Part shown: positions 8,723 to 19,508 of the stretch, piece after piece
Layout: each line of letters starts with the position of its first letter
Position numbering within the stretch: the stretch's first letter is position 1
Source of the DNA: Oceanidesulfovibrio marinus
GTDB lineage: Bacteria > Desulfobacterota > Desulfovibrionia > Desulfovibrionales > Desulfovibrionaceae
DNA length: 64,000 bases
Assembly: GCF_013085545.1 (NCBI RefSeq)
Contig: NZ_CP039543.1
Span: forward strand, 1,736,001-1,800,000
Direction: 5' to 3'
Notes under the pieces: model-generated
What the model was told of the DNA's origin: nothing
The model's database searches: none
The model's input: the letters and a program-made list of their open reading frames with translations, nothing else
Made by a program: the position numbers and the translations under genes

Positions 8723-9844
8723 ATGCCCTACTACATCCGCCATCATTTCGACCCACATTTCGATTATCACCGTCTGTGCCCCCGCGAACGCCTGGACGGC
8801 GGCGTGGACCACTATGACCTGGGCTATGTCCAGAACGTGAAGCAGGACCAGCTTCTTGCCGAGATCGTGGATCTGGACGAGGCCGGATCTGATATCGAGC
8901 AGCGGTTCGTTGTTGACGAGCCCGTCCTGCCAGCCGGAGAGAACACCAAGCTTGATCCGGAAAATCCACGCCGGCTCCTGGCCGCCGTGAACGGCTACGT
9001 ATTCTGCGATAATGGCCATATCCATGTCCACGACATCCTTAACGTTCGCCGCGACGTGGACTTCCATACCGGCAATATCAACTTCCTTGGCGACATGATC
9101 GTGCATGGCGCAGTGCGTACAGGCTTCTCCCTCAAAGCACGTAATATCAAGGTGTTGGACATTATCGGCGGCGCCGACCTCACAGCCCACGGATCAATAC
9201 TTGCGCAAGGCGGCATCAAAGGGCAAAAGAAGGCGTCCCTTACAGCACAGAAGGATATGCGTGTCGCCTTTTGCGAAAACGCCCAGCTTACGGCCGGGCG
9301 GCATATTCGGGTGGACGGCTCGGCCATGCATTGCCAGCTTTCAGCCAGCGGCAATATCCTGGTCGATGGTCGGCTGCAGGGCGGCAGAGTCGTTACCGGC
9401 CGTATCCTATTCGTGCGCGAAATCCTCGGCGGCGGCGTAGGAACCACGACCAGTCTCGTGCTCGGACAGGACCCGCGTCACCTCATCGAGCTGGAAATGA
9501 TCGAGGAAGAGTTGCTGGATATTGAAGAACGCATGGAATACTACGGCGAACAAATCACATTCGGCCCTGCCCTGCACAGCGAATACAGCGCCAAAATCGC
9601 GCGGACGCAGCGCAGGAAGAAGCTTCTGGAGCAACGACGCGACAGCCTCATTGAAATCCTGGACAATCCCCCGGCCAATCCCGATGCGCACCAGATCATC
9701 GTGGAAGGAGAAATCCGCCCCGGAGTCATGGTGACGATGGGCAAGGAAAGCATGTTCATAGACGAGATCCGCGGTCCGGCGCGAATCCGCCTCGATGCGG
9801 AAGGCCGCCTGGCCATCTTCGATTACATACCAGCCAAATCGTAG
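8723..9844 (+). CDS. FapA/DUF342 family protein
   Basis: Protein of 373 residues. The central part (about 70-235) has the repeated G/D-rich beta-helical pattern of FapA/DUF342 proteins (GDMIVHGAV, GGADLTAHGSILAQGG, GRHIRVDGSAM, GNILVDGRLQGG). A helical coiled segment follows (EMIEEELLDIEERMEYYG), then a C-terminal EGEIRPGVMVTMG region. FapA-type proteins are linked to polar flagellar assembly or polymer scaffolds. Its place between a partner-switching module and motAB agrees with an envelope or flagellar role. The start has a CCAGGAG site about 8 bases upstream. The molecular function is unknown. Confidence 0.8.
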   Translation: MPYYIRHHFDPHFDYHRLCPRERLDGGVDHYDLGYVQNVKQDQLLAEIVDLDEAGSDIEQRFVVDEPVLPAGENTKLDPENPRRLLAAVNGYVFCDNGHIHVHDILNVRRDVDFHTGNINFLGDMIVHGAVRTGFSLKARNIKVLDIIGGADLTAHGSILAQGGIKGQKKASLTAQKDMRVAFCENAQLTAGRHIRVDGSAMHCQLSASGNILVDGRLQGGRVVTGRILFVREILGGGVGTTTSLVLGQDPRHLIELEMIEEELLDIEERMEYYGEQITFGPALHSEYSAKIARTQRRKKLLEQRRDSLIEILDNPPANPDAHQIIVEGEIRPGVMVTMGKESMFIDEIRGPARIRLDAEGRLAIFDYIPAKS

Positions 9845-9852
9845 TCTTACTC

Positions 9853-10605
9853 ATGGATATCGCAACTCTTATCGGCCTTATCGGGGCGATGGGCCTCATT
9901 GCCGGCGCCATCTTTATGGGCGGCGGCGTCGGCGGCTTCATCGACATGCCTTCGGTGCTCATCGTCATCGGCGGCACCTTTGCCGTCACCTTTGTCATGT
10001 TCCCCCTCAAAACGGTCTTGAGCTCCTTCAAGGTCGCCATGAAAACCTTCCTCGGCTCCTCCCCGGACCCCAAGCAGAACATCTCGCAGTTGGTCAGCCT
10101 GGCGGAAACTGCGCGCAAGGAAAGCCTCGTCGCCCTGGAAAAGGTCTCTCTCGACGACCCTTTCATGGCCCGCGGCGTCCTGCTTGTGGCCGACGGCACC
10201 GACGAGACCTTGGTCCGCTCCATCATGGAGTCCGAGATCCAGTCCATGATCAAACGGCACCGCACCGGCCAGAACGTGTTCAAGGGCATGGGGACGTTCT
10301 CCCCGGCCTTCGGCATGATCGGCACGCTCATCGGCCTGGTGCGCATGCTCCAGAACCTCGACGATCCTTCCTCCATCGGCCCGGCCATGGCCGTCGCCCT
10401 GCTCACGACGTTCTACGGCGCCGTGCTCGCCAACGTCTTCTTCCTGCCCATGGCCAACAAGCTGGCCGAGCGCTCCCAGGAGGAAGCCCACTATATGGAG
10501 ATCACCACAGAGGGTGTGCTCTCCATCCTTAATGGCGAACACCCCAACATCCTCAAGGAAAAGCTCGCATCCTACCTCGCGCCCAACCAGCGCGAGTCGT
10601 CCTAG
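9853..10605 (+). CDS. motA: flagellar motor stator protein MotA
   Basis: Ion-channel half of the flagellar stator, in the inner membrane. The 250-residue product has the four-span MotA/PomA layout: two spans near the N-terminus (IATLIGLIGAMGLIAGAIFM; VLIVIGGTFAVTFVMF), a large cytoplasmic loop, then GTFSPAFGMIGTLIGLVRML and VALLTTFYGAVLANVFFLPM. The charged cytoplasmic loop that contacts FliG lies between spans 2 and 3. It precedes motB by 12 bases, so the two are cotranscribed. Whether H+ or Na+ is the coupling ion cannot be told with confidence. Confidence 0.95.
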   Translation: MDIATLIGLIGAMGLIAGAIFMGGGVGGFIDMPSVLIVIGGTFAVTFVMFPLKTVLSSFKVAMKTFLGSSPDPKQNISQLVSLAETARKESLVALEKVSLDDPFMARGVLLVADGTDETLVRSIMESEIQSMIKRHRTGQNVFKGMGTFSPAFGMIGTLIGLVRMLQNLDDPSSIGPAMAVALLTTFYGAVLANVFFLPMANKLAERSQEEAHYMEITTEGVLSILNGEHPNILKEKLASYLAPNQRESS

Positions 10606-10617
10606 GGGAAATCGGCC

Positions 10618-11376
10618 ATGCCACGGAAGAAAGAGGCTCCACCACCACCGCCTCCGAAAAAGAACGACGAGCCGCCTGTCGAGGAAGGTCTGCCCATATG
10701 GATGGCGACCTTCGCCGACATGATGAGCCTGCTCCTCTGCTTTTTCATCCTGCTGCTCTCCTTCGCCCAGCAGGACATCTCCAAGTTCAAGACGCTCATG
10801 GGCTCCATCAAGGAGGCCTTCGGCGTCCAGGTGGAGCGCAAGGAAGCATCCTACGCCGCGTTTTCCCCCTCCAAGTTCGAGCGTAAGGATGTGGAGCTGG
10901 AGAAGGACGAAAAGGCCCTGCTCAGCATGGTCCTGCAAATGAAGTCCATCACCAGCGAGCTGAAGATTGAAGACAGCATGAAGATCACCACCGAGGACGA
11001 CGGCGTCATCGTGCGCATTCCCAACGACGACATCTTCAAGCAAGGCTCGGTGGAGTTCAAACCCGGTGCGGACAAGTACTTCGAGTCCGTGGTGAGCCTG
11101 CTCAAGGACCACAACTTCGACGTCGTGGTCCGCGGCAACACGGACGACTCTCCGGCACCGGGCAATCTCTATCCCTCCAACTGGGAGCTCTCCTCGGCGC
11201 GGGCCGCTGCGGCGCTTCGCAAGCTCATGCAGATGGGCGACATCTCCGCCGGCCGGCTCAAGGCCGTGGGCTACGCCGACACCCTGCCCCTCTTGCCCAA
11301 CACCACCGCCGAGAACCGCCAGGCCAACAACCGTTTGGAGTTCTTCTTCCACAAGCCGGATGAACGTAGCTGGTAG
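10618..11376 (+). CDS. motB: flagellar motor stator protein MotB
   Basis: Partner of MotA that anchors the stator to peptidoglycan. The 252-residue product has a proline/lysine-rich cytoplasmic N-terminus, one membrane span at about residues 27-47 (IWMATFADMMSLLLCFFILL) and the ion-binding aspartate D34. A periplasmic linker leads to an OmpA-like peptidoglycan-binding domain (VVRGNTDDSPAPG, NWELSSARAAA, NRQANNRLEFFF). The run of seven prolines at residues 8-14 is a small peculiarity. It sits immediately after motA. Confidence 0.95.
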   Translation: MPRKKEAPPPPPPKKNDEPPVEEGLPIWMATFADMMSLLLCFFILLLSFAQQDISKFKTLMGSIKEAFGVQVERKEASYAAFSPSKFERKDVELEKDEKALLSMVLQMKSITSELKIEDSMKITTEDDGVIVRIPNDDIFKQGSVEFKPGADKYFESVVSLLKDHNFDVVVRGNTDDSPAPGNLYPSNWELSSARAAAALRKLMQMGDISAGRLKAVGYADTLPLLPNTTAENRQANNRLEFFFHKPDERSW

Positions 11377-13155
<1,779 letters not shown>

Positions 13156-13171
13156 ACTGACTCAGGTAATT

Positions 13172-13216
13172 CGAGGGCTCCGCCCCCGAGCACCCGCCAG
13201 GGAGCACTGCTCTGTG
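13172..13216. repeat. composite palindromic element, copy 3 (degenerate)
   Basis: Two modules between the glycosyltransferase genes: CGAGGG-CTCCG-CCCCCGAG (13172-13190), then CCAGGGAGCACTGCTCTGTG (from 13198), whose right arm has decayed. The order matches the copy at 52811-52859. It may end transcription of the motAB-glycosyltransferase run, but no T-tract follows. Confidence 0.6.
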
Positions 13217-13276
13217 CAACCGAGGAAGCCATCACACCAATTTGCTTTTGCCAGAAATCACCGGTAGATACCCGTC

Positions 13277-14719
13277 ATGACAGGCAAGCGCCCGATTCTC
13301 GTCCTCCAGCTCCAGCGCATGGGGGATCTTGTACTCACGTTCCCGCTGCTGTTGTGGCTGGGCCGGCGGTTTCCGGGCCATCCGTTATGGGTGGCGGCCG
13401 AGGAGCAGTTTTCGAAGCAGCTCATCCCCATCAGCCCGCCGGCAACGTATCTGTCCTGGTCCAGTCTGCAGGGCATGCTCCAGCAGCAGTACGAGCTGGT
13501 CATCAACCTGAGCCATAGGCCCGAGGCAGCGGCTCTGGCCGGCAGGGTGCAGGCCGAAGAGGTGGTGGGGCCTGTGGAGAAGGACGGGGCCACGTACGTC
13601 CGGGGCCACTTCCAGCTCTACCGGGCCAGCCTGGTGCACAACAACCGCCACAACCGCTTCCATTGGGCGGACATGAACGCCCTGGATGTGATCCCGCTGG
13701 CTGAGGTGGCCGCCACGAGGTTCTCCGGACCGCGACACATGGGGACGCAGAACCACAGCGTGGGGTTGTTCGTGGGAGCGAGCCAGCCGGAGAAGCGGCC
13801 TGACCCGGCGTTCTTTGCCCAGTTGGCCGACGCTTTGGTGAAGCGCGATCTGCGGCCCATGTTCTTCGGCGGACCGGATGACAGGCAGCTCGCTGCGGAA
13901 GCGCGGAAGCTCAGCCGCTCCAAGCCCCCGAACCTTGCCGGCAAGTTCGACCTCCCTGGTCTGGTCAAGGCCGGCCAGGGGCTCGCCCAGTTCATCACGC
14001 CGGACACCGGCCCCATGCATCTGATGTCCTGGACCGGCGTGAAGACCCTGGACCTTTCCATGGGACCGGTGAACCCGCGCGAGACGGCGCCGCACACACC
14101 GGGCCACGCCGTGCTCCAGACCTCTCTTTCCTGCGTGGGCTGCTGGGAATGCGCCGCCGGCCTGGGATACGCCTGCCGCGAGCGGTTCCAGCCCGGCCGC
14201 ACGGCCATGCTCGCCGAAAGGCTCATGGAGGCGCCTACCCCGGCTGCGTTTGGCACAACAAACGCACTCGACGGCATACGCTTCCGCGGGGTCCGGCTCT
14301 TTGCCACAGACCGGGACCGGGACGGCCTGCACTGCCTTGCCCCGCTGAGCGGACGGCCGCCGGCCCCGGCGCGGGAGTTGATGAGCCTGTTCTGGCACGC
14401 GGCCTTTGGCGCGCACTTCGGGTTGTGGACGCAGGACCGCCTGGTCACGGCCCGGAAGCAGCTGGCCGAGGCGTTCCCCAAGCTGGACCGCGCCCTGCTC
14501 CGCCATCTGCGGACCATGCTGCGGGAGCTGGCTGGCCACGCCGCGCACCGGTCCTCGCAGCAACCTCTGCCCCAGGCGTTCTGGTCATCGCGGCCGCCGT
14601 GCACGCGTCCTCTGGCCGGATACATCCAGATGTATGTGGAGAACGAGAACGCCTCGCGAGAGTCGCTGACCCACGCCGCGGCCCTGGTCGAATCGGTCCT
14701 GTCAGCCTGGGTGAGCTGA
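13277..14719 (+). CDS. glycosyltransferase family 9 (heptosyltransferase-like)
   Basis: Product of 480 residues. Its first 350 residues resemble ADP-heptose:LPS heptosyltransferases: N-terminal RPILVLQLQRMGDLVLTFPL, then VGLFVGASQPEKRPDPAFFA and the donor-site GLAQFITPDTGPMHLMSW. The family adds heptose-like sugars to LPS core or, in some bacteria, to proteins. The C-terminal 130 residues are an extension without a recognised motif. A cysteine cluster (SCVGCWECAAGLGYAC) in the middle is unusual for the family and could bind metal. Its position before the flagellar operon suggests a role in glycosylating the flagellin or hook, or in LPS; this is inference. Confidence 0.82.
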   Translation: MTGKRPILVLQLQRMGDLVLTFPLLLWLGRRFPGHPLWVAAEEQFSKQLIPISPPATYLSWSSLQGMLQQQYELVINLSHRPEAAALAGRVQAEEVVGPVEKDGATYVRGHFQLYRASLVHNNRHNRFHWADMNALDVIPLAEVAATRFSGPRHMGTQNHSVGLFVGASQPEKRPDPAFFAQLADALVKRDLRPMFFGGPDDRQLAAEARKLSRSKPPNLAGKFDLPGLVKAGQGLAQFITPDTGPMHLMSWTGVKTLDLSMGPVNPRETAPHTPGHAVLQTSLSCVGCWECAAGLGYACRERFQPGRTAMLAERLMEAPTPAAFGTTNALDGIRFRGVRLFATDRDRDGLHCLAPLSGRPPAPARELMSLFWHAAFGAHFGLWTQDRLVTARKQLAEAFPKLDRALLRHLRTMLRELAGHAAHRSSQQPLPQAFWSSRPPCTRPLAGYIQMYVENENASRESLTHAAALVESVLSAWVS

Positions 14720-14863
14720 TCCCGGCTCTGTCTCCTCCTTTTTCCGCTGATCCTTCCTCAATATAAGCGAACCATGGCGCGGGTCCTGTGCCTGCTCACG
14801 CCTGGCCTGTTCCACTCTGTTCGCGTCCGCTTTGCGCCAGCTTCCTGCTGCGTGCATTCGCTC

Positions 14864-14879
14864 TGGCACGGCTCTTGTT
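14864..14879 (+). promoter_or_regulatory. sigma-54-type promoter of fliK-flgD-flgE
   Basis: TGGCAC-N5-TTGTT matches the -24/-12 consensus (TGGCAC-N5-TTGCW) at all but one position. Transcription would begin near 14890, between the promoter and the ATG at 14905. This argues against the upstream in-frame ATG at 14788 and fits middle-class flagellar gene control by a sigma-54 activator. Confidence 0.7.
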
Positions 14880-14904
14880 AATTACTCCGGCGAGGAGCAT
14901 CGCC

Positions 14905-16848
14905 ATGCAGATTTTTCCCGAATATGCAGAGAGAGCCGAGCAGGCCATGAACGCCCTGGGCAAGAGCGCGTCCCAGTCCTACAGCAACGGATACGCCTCA
15001 TCGTCCCAGCCCTTCGCCGACCTGCTCGACACCCTTGCATCCGCTGACAGCGCGGCCCGCAGCACGGCCCAGAGTACGGCGGATACCCTATACGACACCG
15101 GCCGCCGTGCGACCGAATCATATGCCTCACAGACCGCCTCTTCCCCGGACGACTCCCTGGAAGACAGCGCAGCGGGACTCCTGGTCAGTCAGGAAGATTT
15201 TGCCGATCTGCGCGGCGATCTGGAAAAATACGGCCTGGACAGCGACGACATCGACGCTCTGGAAGAGCAGGTCAACAGCCCGGAGGGCATGACCTGGCGC
15301 GAGCTGATGAACAAGGTGAGCACGCTGGCCGCGCAGCACGTCGAGGGCGGCCAGAGCCTGGACGTGGAGACCAAGCGGCTGCTCACCGGCTTCCTGGGCC
15401 GCATTGGCTGCAATATCACGGAGACAAAGGACATCATTGCCGACCTGGACGAGAGCAAGCTGGACGCCGCATGGCAGAAGATAGCGTCCAAGCTCGCCAC
15501 CCTTTCTCCCACCGATCAGATCACGGTCTCCCGCGACGAGGTCAAGGCCCTGGCCAGGGCCTTCAACGTGCCTGGCACCAACGACGCCTCCCTGTCCGCA
15601 TTCTTTGCCGGCGGCGGCAAGCTGACCATGAACGCGGCCGGATTGCAGAACCTCGTGTTCATGCTCAAGCAGGCCTCGGGCACGCAGAGCTCGGAAGCGT
15701 TGGAAAATGCAGCCGAAAGCCTCAAGTCCATCCACGAGAAGCTCCAGGACGCCATCAGCAACGCCATGGATCGGGCCAAGCGGGAAGAGCTGGCCGACAA
15801 CAAGGAGACCAAGAGCGTCTCCCAGGCCAAGGTCCGCATCAAGAAGGCCGCGGAAGAGAACTACGGCGAGGCCGCCGGCCGCGTCTCCCGTCCGAACGGC
15901 ACGGAAGCCGAACAAAGTGACACGGACCACTTCTTCAAGAAGCCCGTGATGGAAAACTCTGCCGACGCCGGCAAGACCGCCGATGCCAAAGACGCCGCCG
16001 CAAAGGACGCCAAGGACGGCGATCTGAAGGCCGCCGCGGTCAACAACACCAAGGATGGGGCCGACGAGCTGGCCGAGACCAAGAAGGCCGCCGACGCAGC
16101 CACCGACCGCTTCGCCAAGAACCGCGCCGAGAACGCCGCAGTGGCCCAGGACAAGGCCGCCGGCCAGGGCAAGGACAATGCCGGGGGCGGAGGCTCAGAC
16201 GGCTCCAGCGACCGTGGCGAAAATGGTTGGTCCGCGTTCTGGAACAAGGTCTCCAAGGGCGAAGCCACGGCCGACACGACCAAGAATTTCTACTCTGTCG
16301 CGGATACTGCAGCCCAGGCCGAGGCTCGCGCAACCAGCGCGACACAGCGCGCCGACCAGGCGCTGGGCCGCCAGGGTTCCCTGCCGCGCCAGACCCTGCG
16401 CAGCCTGGAGCAGGCGTTCATGAAGAATCTGGGCCAGGGACAGCGGCAGCTGACCTTGCGCCTCGATCCGCCGCAGATGGGCCGCGTGCAGGTGATGCTT
16501 ACGGTGCGGAACAACGAGGTTTCCGCCGTGCTGCGCACCGAGAAGCACGAGACCGGCCAGATGCTGGCCGAGCAGATGCAGCATCTCCGGCACAGCCTGG
16601 AGCAACAGGGTCTCAAGGTGCAGAAGCTCGACGTGCAGACGCAGCTCAACAACGACATGAACTCCCAAGGCTGGCTGGGCATGGACCAGCACAACTCGGC
16701 TCAGGAGCAGAACGCCCGGCAGCAGGCCATTCACGCCTGGAAACAAATGGGCGGCCGCGGCTCGGATGCCGCATCATTGGCCCACGATGTGCAGAATGGG
16801 AATGTGCAGGAACTAATTTCCCAGGGCGGACTGCACCTGATCGCATAA
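14905..16848 (+). CDS. fliK: flagellar hook-length control protein
   Basis: Secreted ruler that sets hook length and switches export specificity. The 647-residue product has a low-complexity Ala/Lys/Asp-rich middle (about residues 345-480) and the FliK C-terminal domain at about 505-590 (GQRQLTLRLDPPQMGRVQVMLTVRNNEVSAVL), followed by a Gln-rich helix. The frame is open from 14788, but ATG 14905 has GAGGAG upstream and lies just after a sigma-54-type promoter, so I start there. It is followed at 31 bases by flgD and then flgE, a classical hook operon. Confidence 0.92.
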   Translation: MQIFPEYAERAEQAMNALGKSASQSYSNGYASSSQPFADLLDTLASADSAARSTAQSTADTLYDTGRRATESYASQTASSPDDSLEDSAAGLLVSQEDFADLRGDLEKYGLDSDDIDALEEQVNSPEGMTWRELMNKVSTLAAQHVEGGQSLDVETKRLLTGFLGRIGCNITETKDIIADLDESKLDAAWQKIASKLATLSPTDQITVSRDEVKALARAFNVPGTNDASLSAFFAGGGKLTMNAAGLQNLVFMLKQASGTQSSEALENAAESLKSIHEKLQDAISNAMDRAKREELADNKETKSVSQAKVRIKKAAEENYGEAAGRVSRPNGTEAEQSDTDHFFKKPVMENSADAGKTADAKDAAAKDAKDGDLKAAAVNNTKDGADELAETKKAADAATDRFAKNRAENAAVAQDKAAGQGKDNAGGGGSDGSSDRGENGWSAFWNKVSKGEATADTTKNFYSVADTAAQAEARATSATQRADQALGRQGSLPRQTLRSLEQAFMKNLGQGQRQLTLRLDPPQMGRVQVMLTVRNNEVSAVLRTEKHETGQMLAEQMQHLRHSLEQQGLKVQKLDVQTQLNNDMNSQGWLGMDQHNSAQEQNARQQAIHAWKQMGGRGSDAASLAHDVQNGNVQELISQGGLHLIA

Positions 16849-16879
16849 CGCGATCCTCCGCCCCGCAAGGAGACATACC

Positions 16880-17677
16880 ATGGCCGTCGTGAACACTAAT
16901 GAAATCCTGGGCCTTACCAGCTCGTACGGCGCCGCACGCGACCCGAACGAACCGGTCGGCAAATCTGACCTGGACAAAGAGGATTTTCTCACCCTGCTCG
17001 TTGTCCAGCTGCAGAACCAGGACCCCCTGAACCCGATGGAAGACACCCAGTTCACCTCGCAGCTCGCCGAGTTCTCCAGTCTGGAGCAGTTGACCAACAT
17101 CAACAAAGGCGTCGAGTCTCTCAACGGTGGTTCCGAGCGGACAGACATGGTCACGGCCGTGAACTTCATCGGCAAGCAGGTGCGCGCCACAGGCGACGTG
17201 GTCGGCAAGACCAACGACGGCGTCTCCACGCTCTACTTCGAGCTCGAAGAGCCCATCGCCCACGGCTTCATCAATATTTTCGACTCGGCTGGCGGCATCG
17301 TGAACACCATCCGGCTCAACGCGATGCAGGAAGGCAGCTACGAGATCACCTGGAACGGTGAGGATTACGACGGCAACGAAGCGCCCAATGGCGTGTACCA
17401 GATTGCCATGGCCTGCGAAGATCACAACGGCCAGCCCGTACTGGTGGACACCGACGTAAGCGGTACGGTCGTCGGCATCCAAAAGGAAAACGGCGAGTTC
17501 TATATGCGTCTGGCTGACGGCCGTATGGTCGACTTCACTTCCATCAAGGAAGTGGTCAACCCCACTACCCCGGCAGACACTACGGACGAAGGAAACAACA
17601 CAGGCGATGGCGACACGACGGAAGAAGATGGCGCCACCGACGAGGAAGAAGATTCCGGGTCCGACTCCTCCGCATAG
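16880..17677 (+). CDS. flgD: flagellar hook-capping scaffold protein
   Basis: Cap for hook assembly, removed after completion and exported through the flagellar secretion system. The 265-residue product has the conserved N-terminal region (DFLTLLVVQLQNQDPLNPMEDTQFTSQLAEFSSLEQL, read across residues 35-72) and a FlgD Ig-like/Tudor body (VNTIRLNAMQEGSYEITWNG, DGNEAPNGVYQI). The last 35 residues are an unusual acidic tail of Asp, Glu, Thr and Ser not needed for the fold. An AAGGAG site precedes the ATG. It lies between fliK and flgE. Confidence 0.95.
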   Translation: MAVVNTNEILGLTSSYGAARDPNEPVGKSDLDKEDFLTLLVVQLQNQDPLNPMEDTQFTSQLAEFSSLEQLTNINKGVESLNGGSERTDMVTAVNFIGKQVRATGDVVGKTNDGVSTLYFELEEPIAHGFINIFDSAGGIVNTIRLNAMQEGSYEITWNGEDYDGNEAPNGVYQIAMACEDHNGQPVLVDTDVSGTVVGIQKENGEFYMRLADGRMVDFTSIKEVVNPTTPADTTDEGNNTGDGDTTEEDGATDEEEDSGSDSSA

Positions 17678-17750
17678 GCGGTAGATCCGGACAACATACG
17701 TACCTTATGCGCCGCCCAGACGCGGCAGCATTCACGCAAGGAGGCCTGAT

Positions 17751-19448
17751 ATGAGTTTGTCAGCATCGATGTGGACCGGAGTCTCCGGACTGCTCGCCCA
17801 CGGTGAACGAATGAATGTGCTCGGCAACAACATCGCCAACACAAACACCGTCGGTTTCAAGGCGTCGCGCATGCACTTCGCCGATTTCATCAGCCAGGAC
17901 GTCGGCACCACCGGCGACTACCAGGCCCAGGTCGGACGCGGTGTCAGCGTCCACGCCATATACGGCGATTTCAGCCAGGGCGCTTTCGAAACCACCAACG
18001 AGGCCACGGACCTGGCCATCGGCGGCAAGGGCTTCTTTGGCGTCTCGCCCAAGGGCTCCGAAGACCGCTATTACACCCGCGCCGGCAACTTCCGTTTCGA
18101 TAAGGACGGCTACCTGATCGATCCCAACGGCTTTGTCGTGCAGGGCTGGCAGCTTGAGTCCCAGCCCACCACGCCGGCCCAGGAGGTCACCCGCTCCTCC
18201 GACCAGATCGGCCTGGAGCAGGTCAACCGCATCGGCTCCATCGGTGATATCCGCATCGGCGCCGGCGGCGTGGCCCAGCCCCAGCACACCAACAACATCA
18301 CCATGATCACCCAGCTGGACAAGGACAACGGCGGCGACAACTCCCAGTCCGTCAGCGATGCCAACCCGTTCTTCGCCCTGGCCGGGGCCTGGGACGGCAC
18401 TCAGGACGAGCCGCTCTCGCCGCAGCAGTACGCCTACCAGTCCACCCTCAAGGTCTACGATGAAGGCGGCACGGCCCACGACATCACCATCTACTACGAC
18501 CAGGTGAGCACCTCCAACGTGGGCGACACCAATGTCTGGGAATACATCGTGACCATGGACCCGGACGAGGACAAGCGCTTCCTGGGCGGCAACGCGGTGG
18601 AAGGCGAGGCCAAGGGCCTGCTGATGATGGGCACCCTGACCTTCAACTCCGCGAACCAGATGACCGACATGTCCGCCTACACCATCGTTTCGAACGCGGA
18701 CTTTTCTGCCGGCTCCAACTCGACGCTGGACTTGAACGAGTGGTATCCTACCCAGATATCCAACAACGGGTACCCCATCTTCTCCGCAAACTTCACCGGC
18801 CTGTCCAACGCCAGCGCCGTGCTGGACAGCAGCGGCGACTTCATCAAGCCGCCCATGGAGAACGCACAAGGCAAGCTCATCGAGCTCAACCTGGGCCTGC
18901 GCACTACGCCCAACGGCGACTGGGACTACGGCAGCGACGGCAGGACCTCGGCCGCGGGCATCGGCAACACGCCGGACGTGCTCGACCGCATGCCCGGCTT
19001 CGGCACCGACGCCACCCGGAACGCCTCGGCCACCACGAGCTACGATGCCTCGTCGGCCACGCTTTTCCAATCCCAGGACGGCTATACCTTCGGATTCCTG
19101 CAGTCCATCAACGTCACCCAGGACGGCATCCTGCAGGGCCGCTACTCCAACGGCGTCACCCTGGAGCTCTTCCAGGTCGCGCTCTTCGACTTCGCCAGCC
19201 AGGTGGGTATGCGGCGCGAGGGCAACAACCTGTTCTCCGAAACGCGGGAATCGCCCCTGACGAGCTCGCAGCCGCCCAACACGGCCGGGCTCGGCACCAT
19301 CTCGTCCAACTCGCTGGAGCAATCCAACGTGGACCTGGCCAGGGAGTTCGTGGACATGATCGCCACGCAGCGAGGCTTCTCGGCCAACGGCAAGGTCATC
19401 ACCACCACGGACCAGATGCTTTCCGAAGTCATCATGCTCAAGCGCTAA
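17751..19448 (+). CDS. flgE: flagellar hook protein
   Basis: Subunit of the extracellular hook. The product is 565 residues, longer than the about 400 of enteric FlgE but common in this lineage. The N-terminal rod/hook signature is MWTGVSGLLAHGERMNVLGNNIANTNTVGFK (residues about 5-35, given here with its key ANT-N-GFK core), and the C-terminal one is SNVDLAREFVDMIATQRGFSANGKVITTTDQML, which forms the D0 coiled coil. The extra length is in the central outer domains (about 150-430). A strong AAGGAGG precedes the start. A terminator follows, closing the fliK-flgD-flgE operon. Confidence 0.96.
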   Translation: MSLSASMWTGVSGLLAHGERMNVLGNNIANTNTVGFKASRMHFADFISQDVGTTGDYQAQVGRGVSVHAIYGDFSQGAFETTNEATDLAIGGKGFFGVSPKGSEDRYYTRAGNFRFDKDGYLIDPNGFVVQGWQLESQPTTPAQEVTRSSDQIGLEQVNRIGSIGDIRIGAGGVAQPQHTNNITMITQLDKDNGGDNSQSVSDANPFFALAGAWDGTQDEPLSPQQYAYQSTLKVYDEGGTAHDITIYYDQVSTSNVGDTNVWEYIVTMDPDEDKRFLGGNAVEGEAKGLLMMGTLTFNSANQMTDMSAYTIVSNADFSAGSNSTLDLNEWYPTQISNNGYPIFSANFTGLSNASAVLDSSGDFIKPPMENAQGKLIELNLGLRTTPNGDWDYGSDGRTSAAGIGNTPDVLDRMPGFGTDATRNASATTSYDASSATLFQSQDGYTFGFLQSINVTQDGILQGRYSNGVTLELFQVALFDFASQVGMRREGNNLFSETRESPLTSSQPPNTAGLGTISSNSLEQSNVDLAREFVDMIATQRGFSANGKVITTTDQMLSEVIMLKR

Positions 19449-19476
19449 CGCTTAGCTCGACAGGCACTCTTGCAGA

Positions 19477-19508
19477 GCCCGCTCCGGAATGTCCGGGGCG
19501 GGTTTCTC
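19477..19508 (+). terminator. rho-independent terminator after flgE
   Basis: G/C-rich hairpin formed by CCCGCTCCGGA and TCCGGGGCGGG around ATG, followed by TTTCTCTT. It lies 29 bases past the flgE stop. Confidence 0.75.

Noticed and set aside
14788-14904. Upstream ATG for fliK
   Set aside because: It lies before the sigma-54-type promoter at 14864, so a transcript from that promoter would not contain it.
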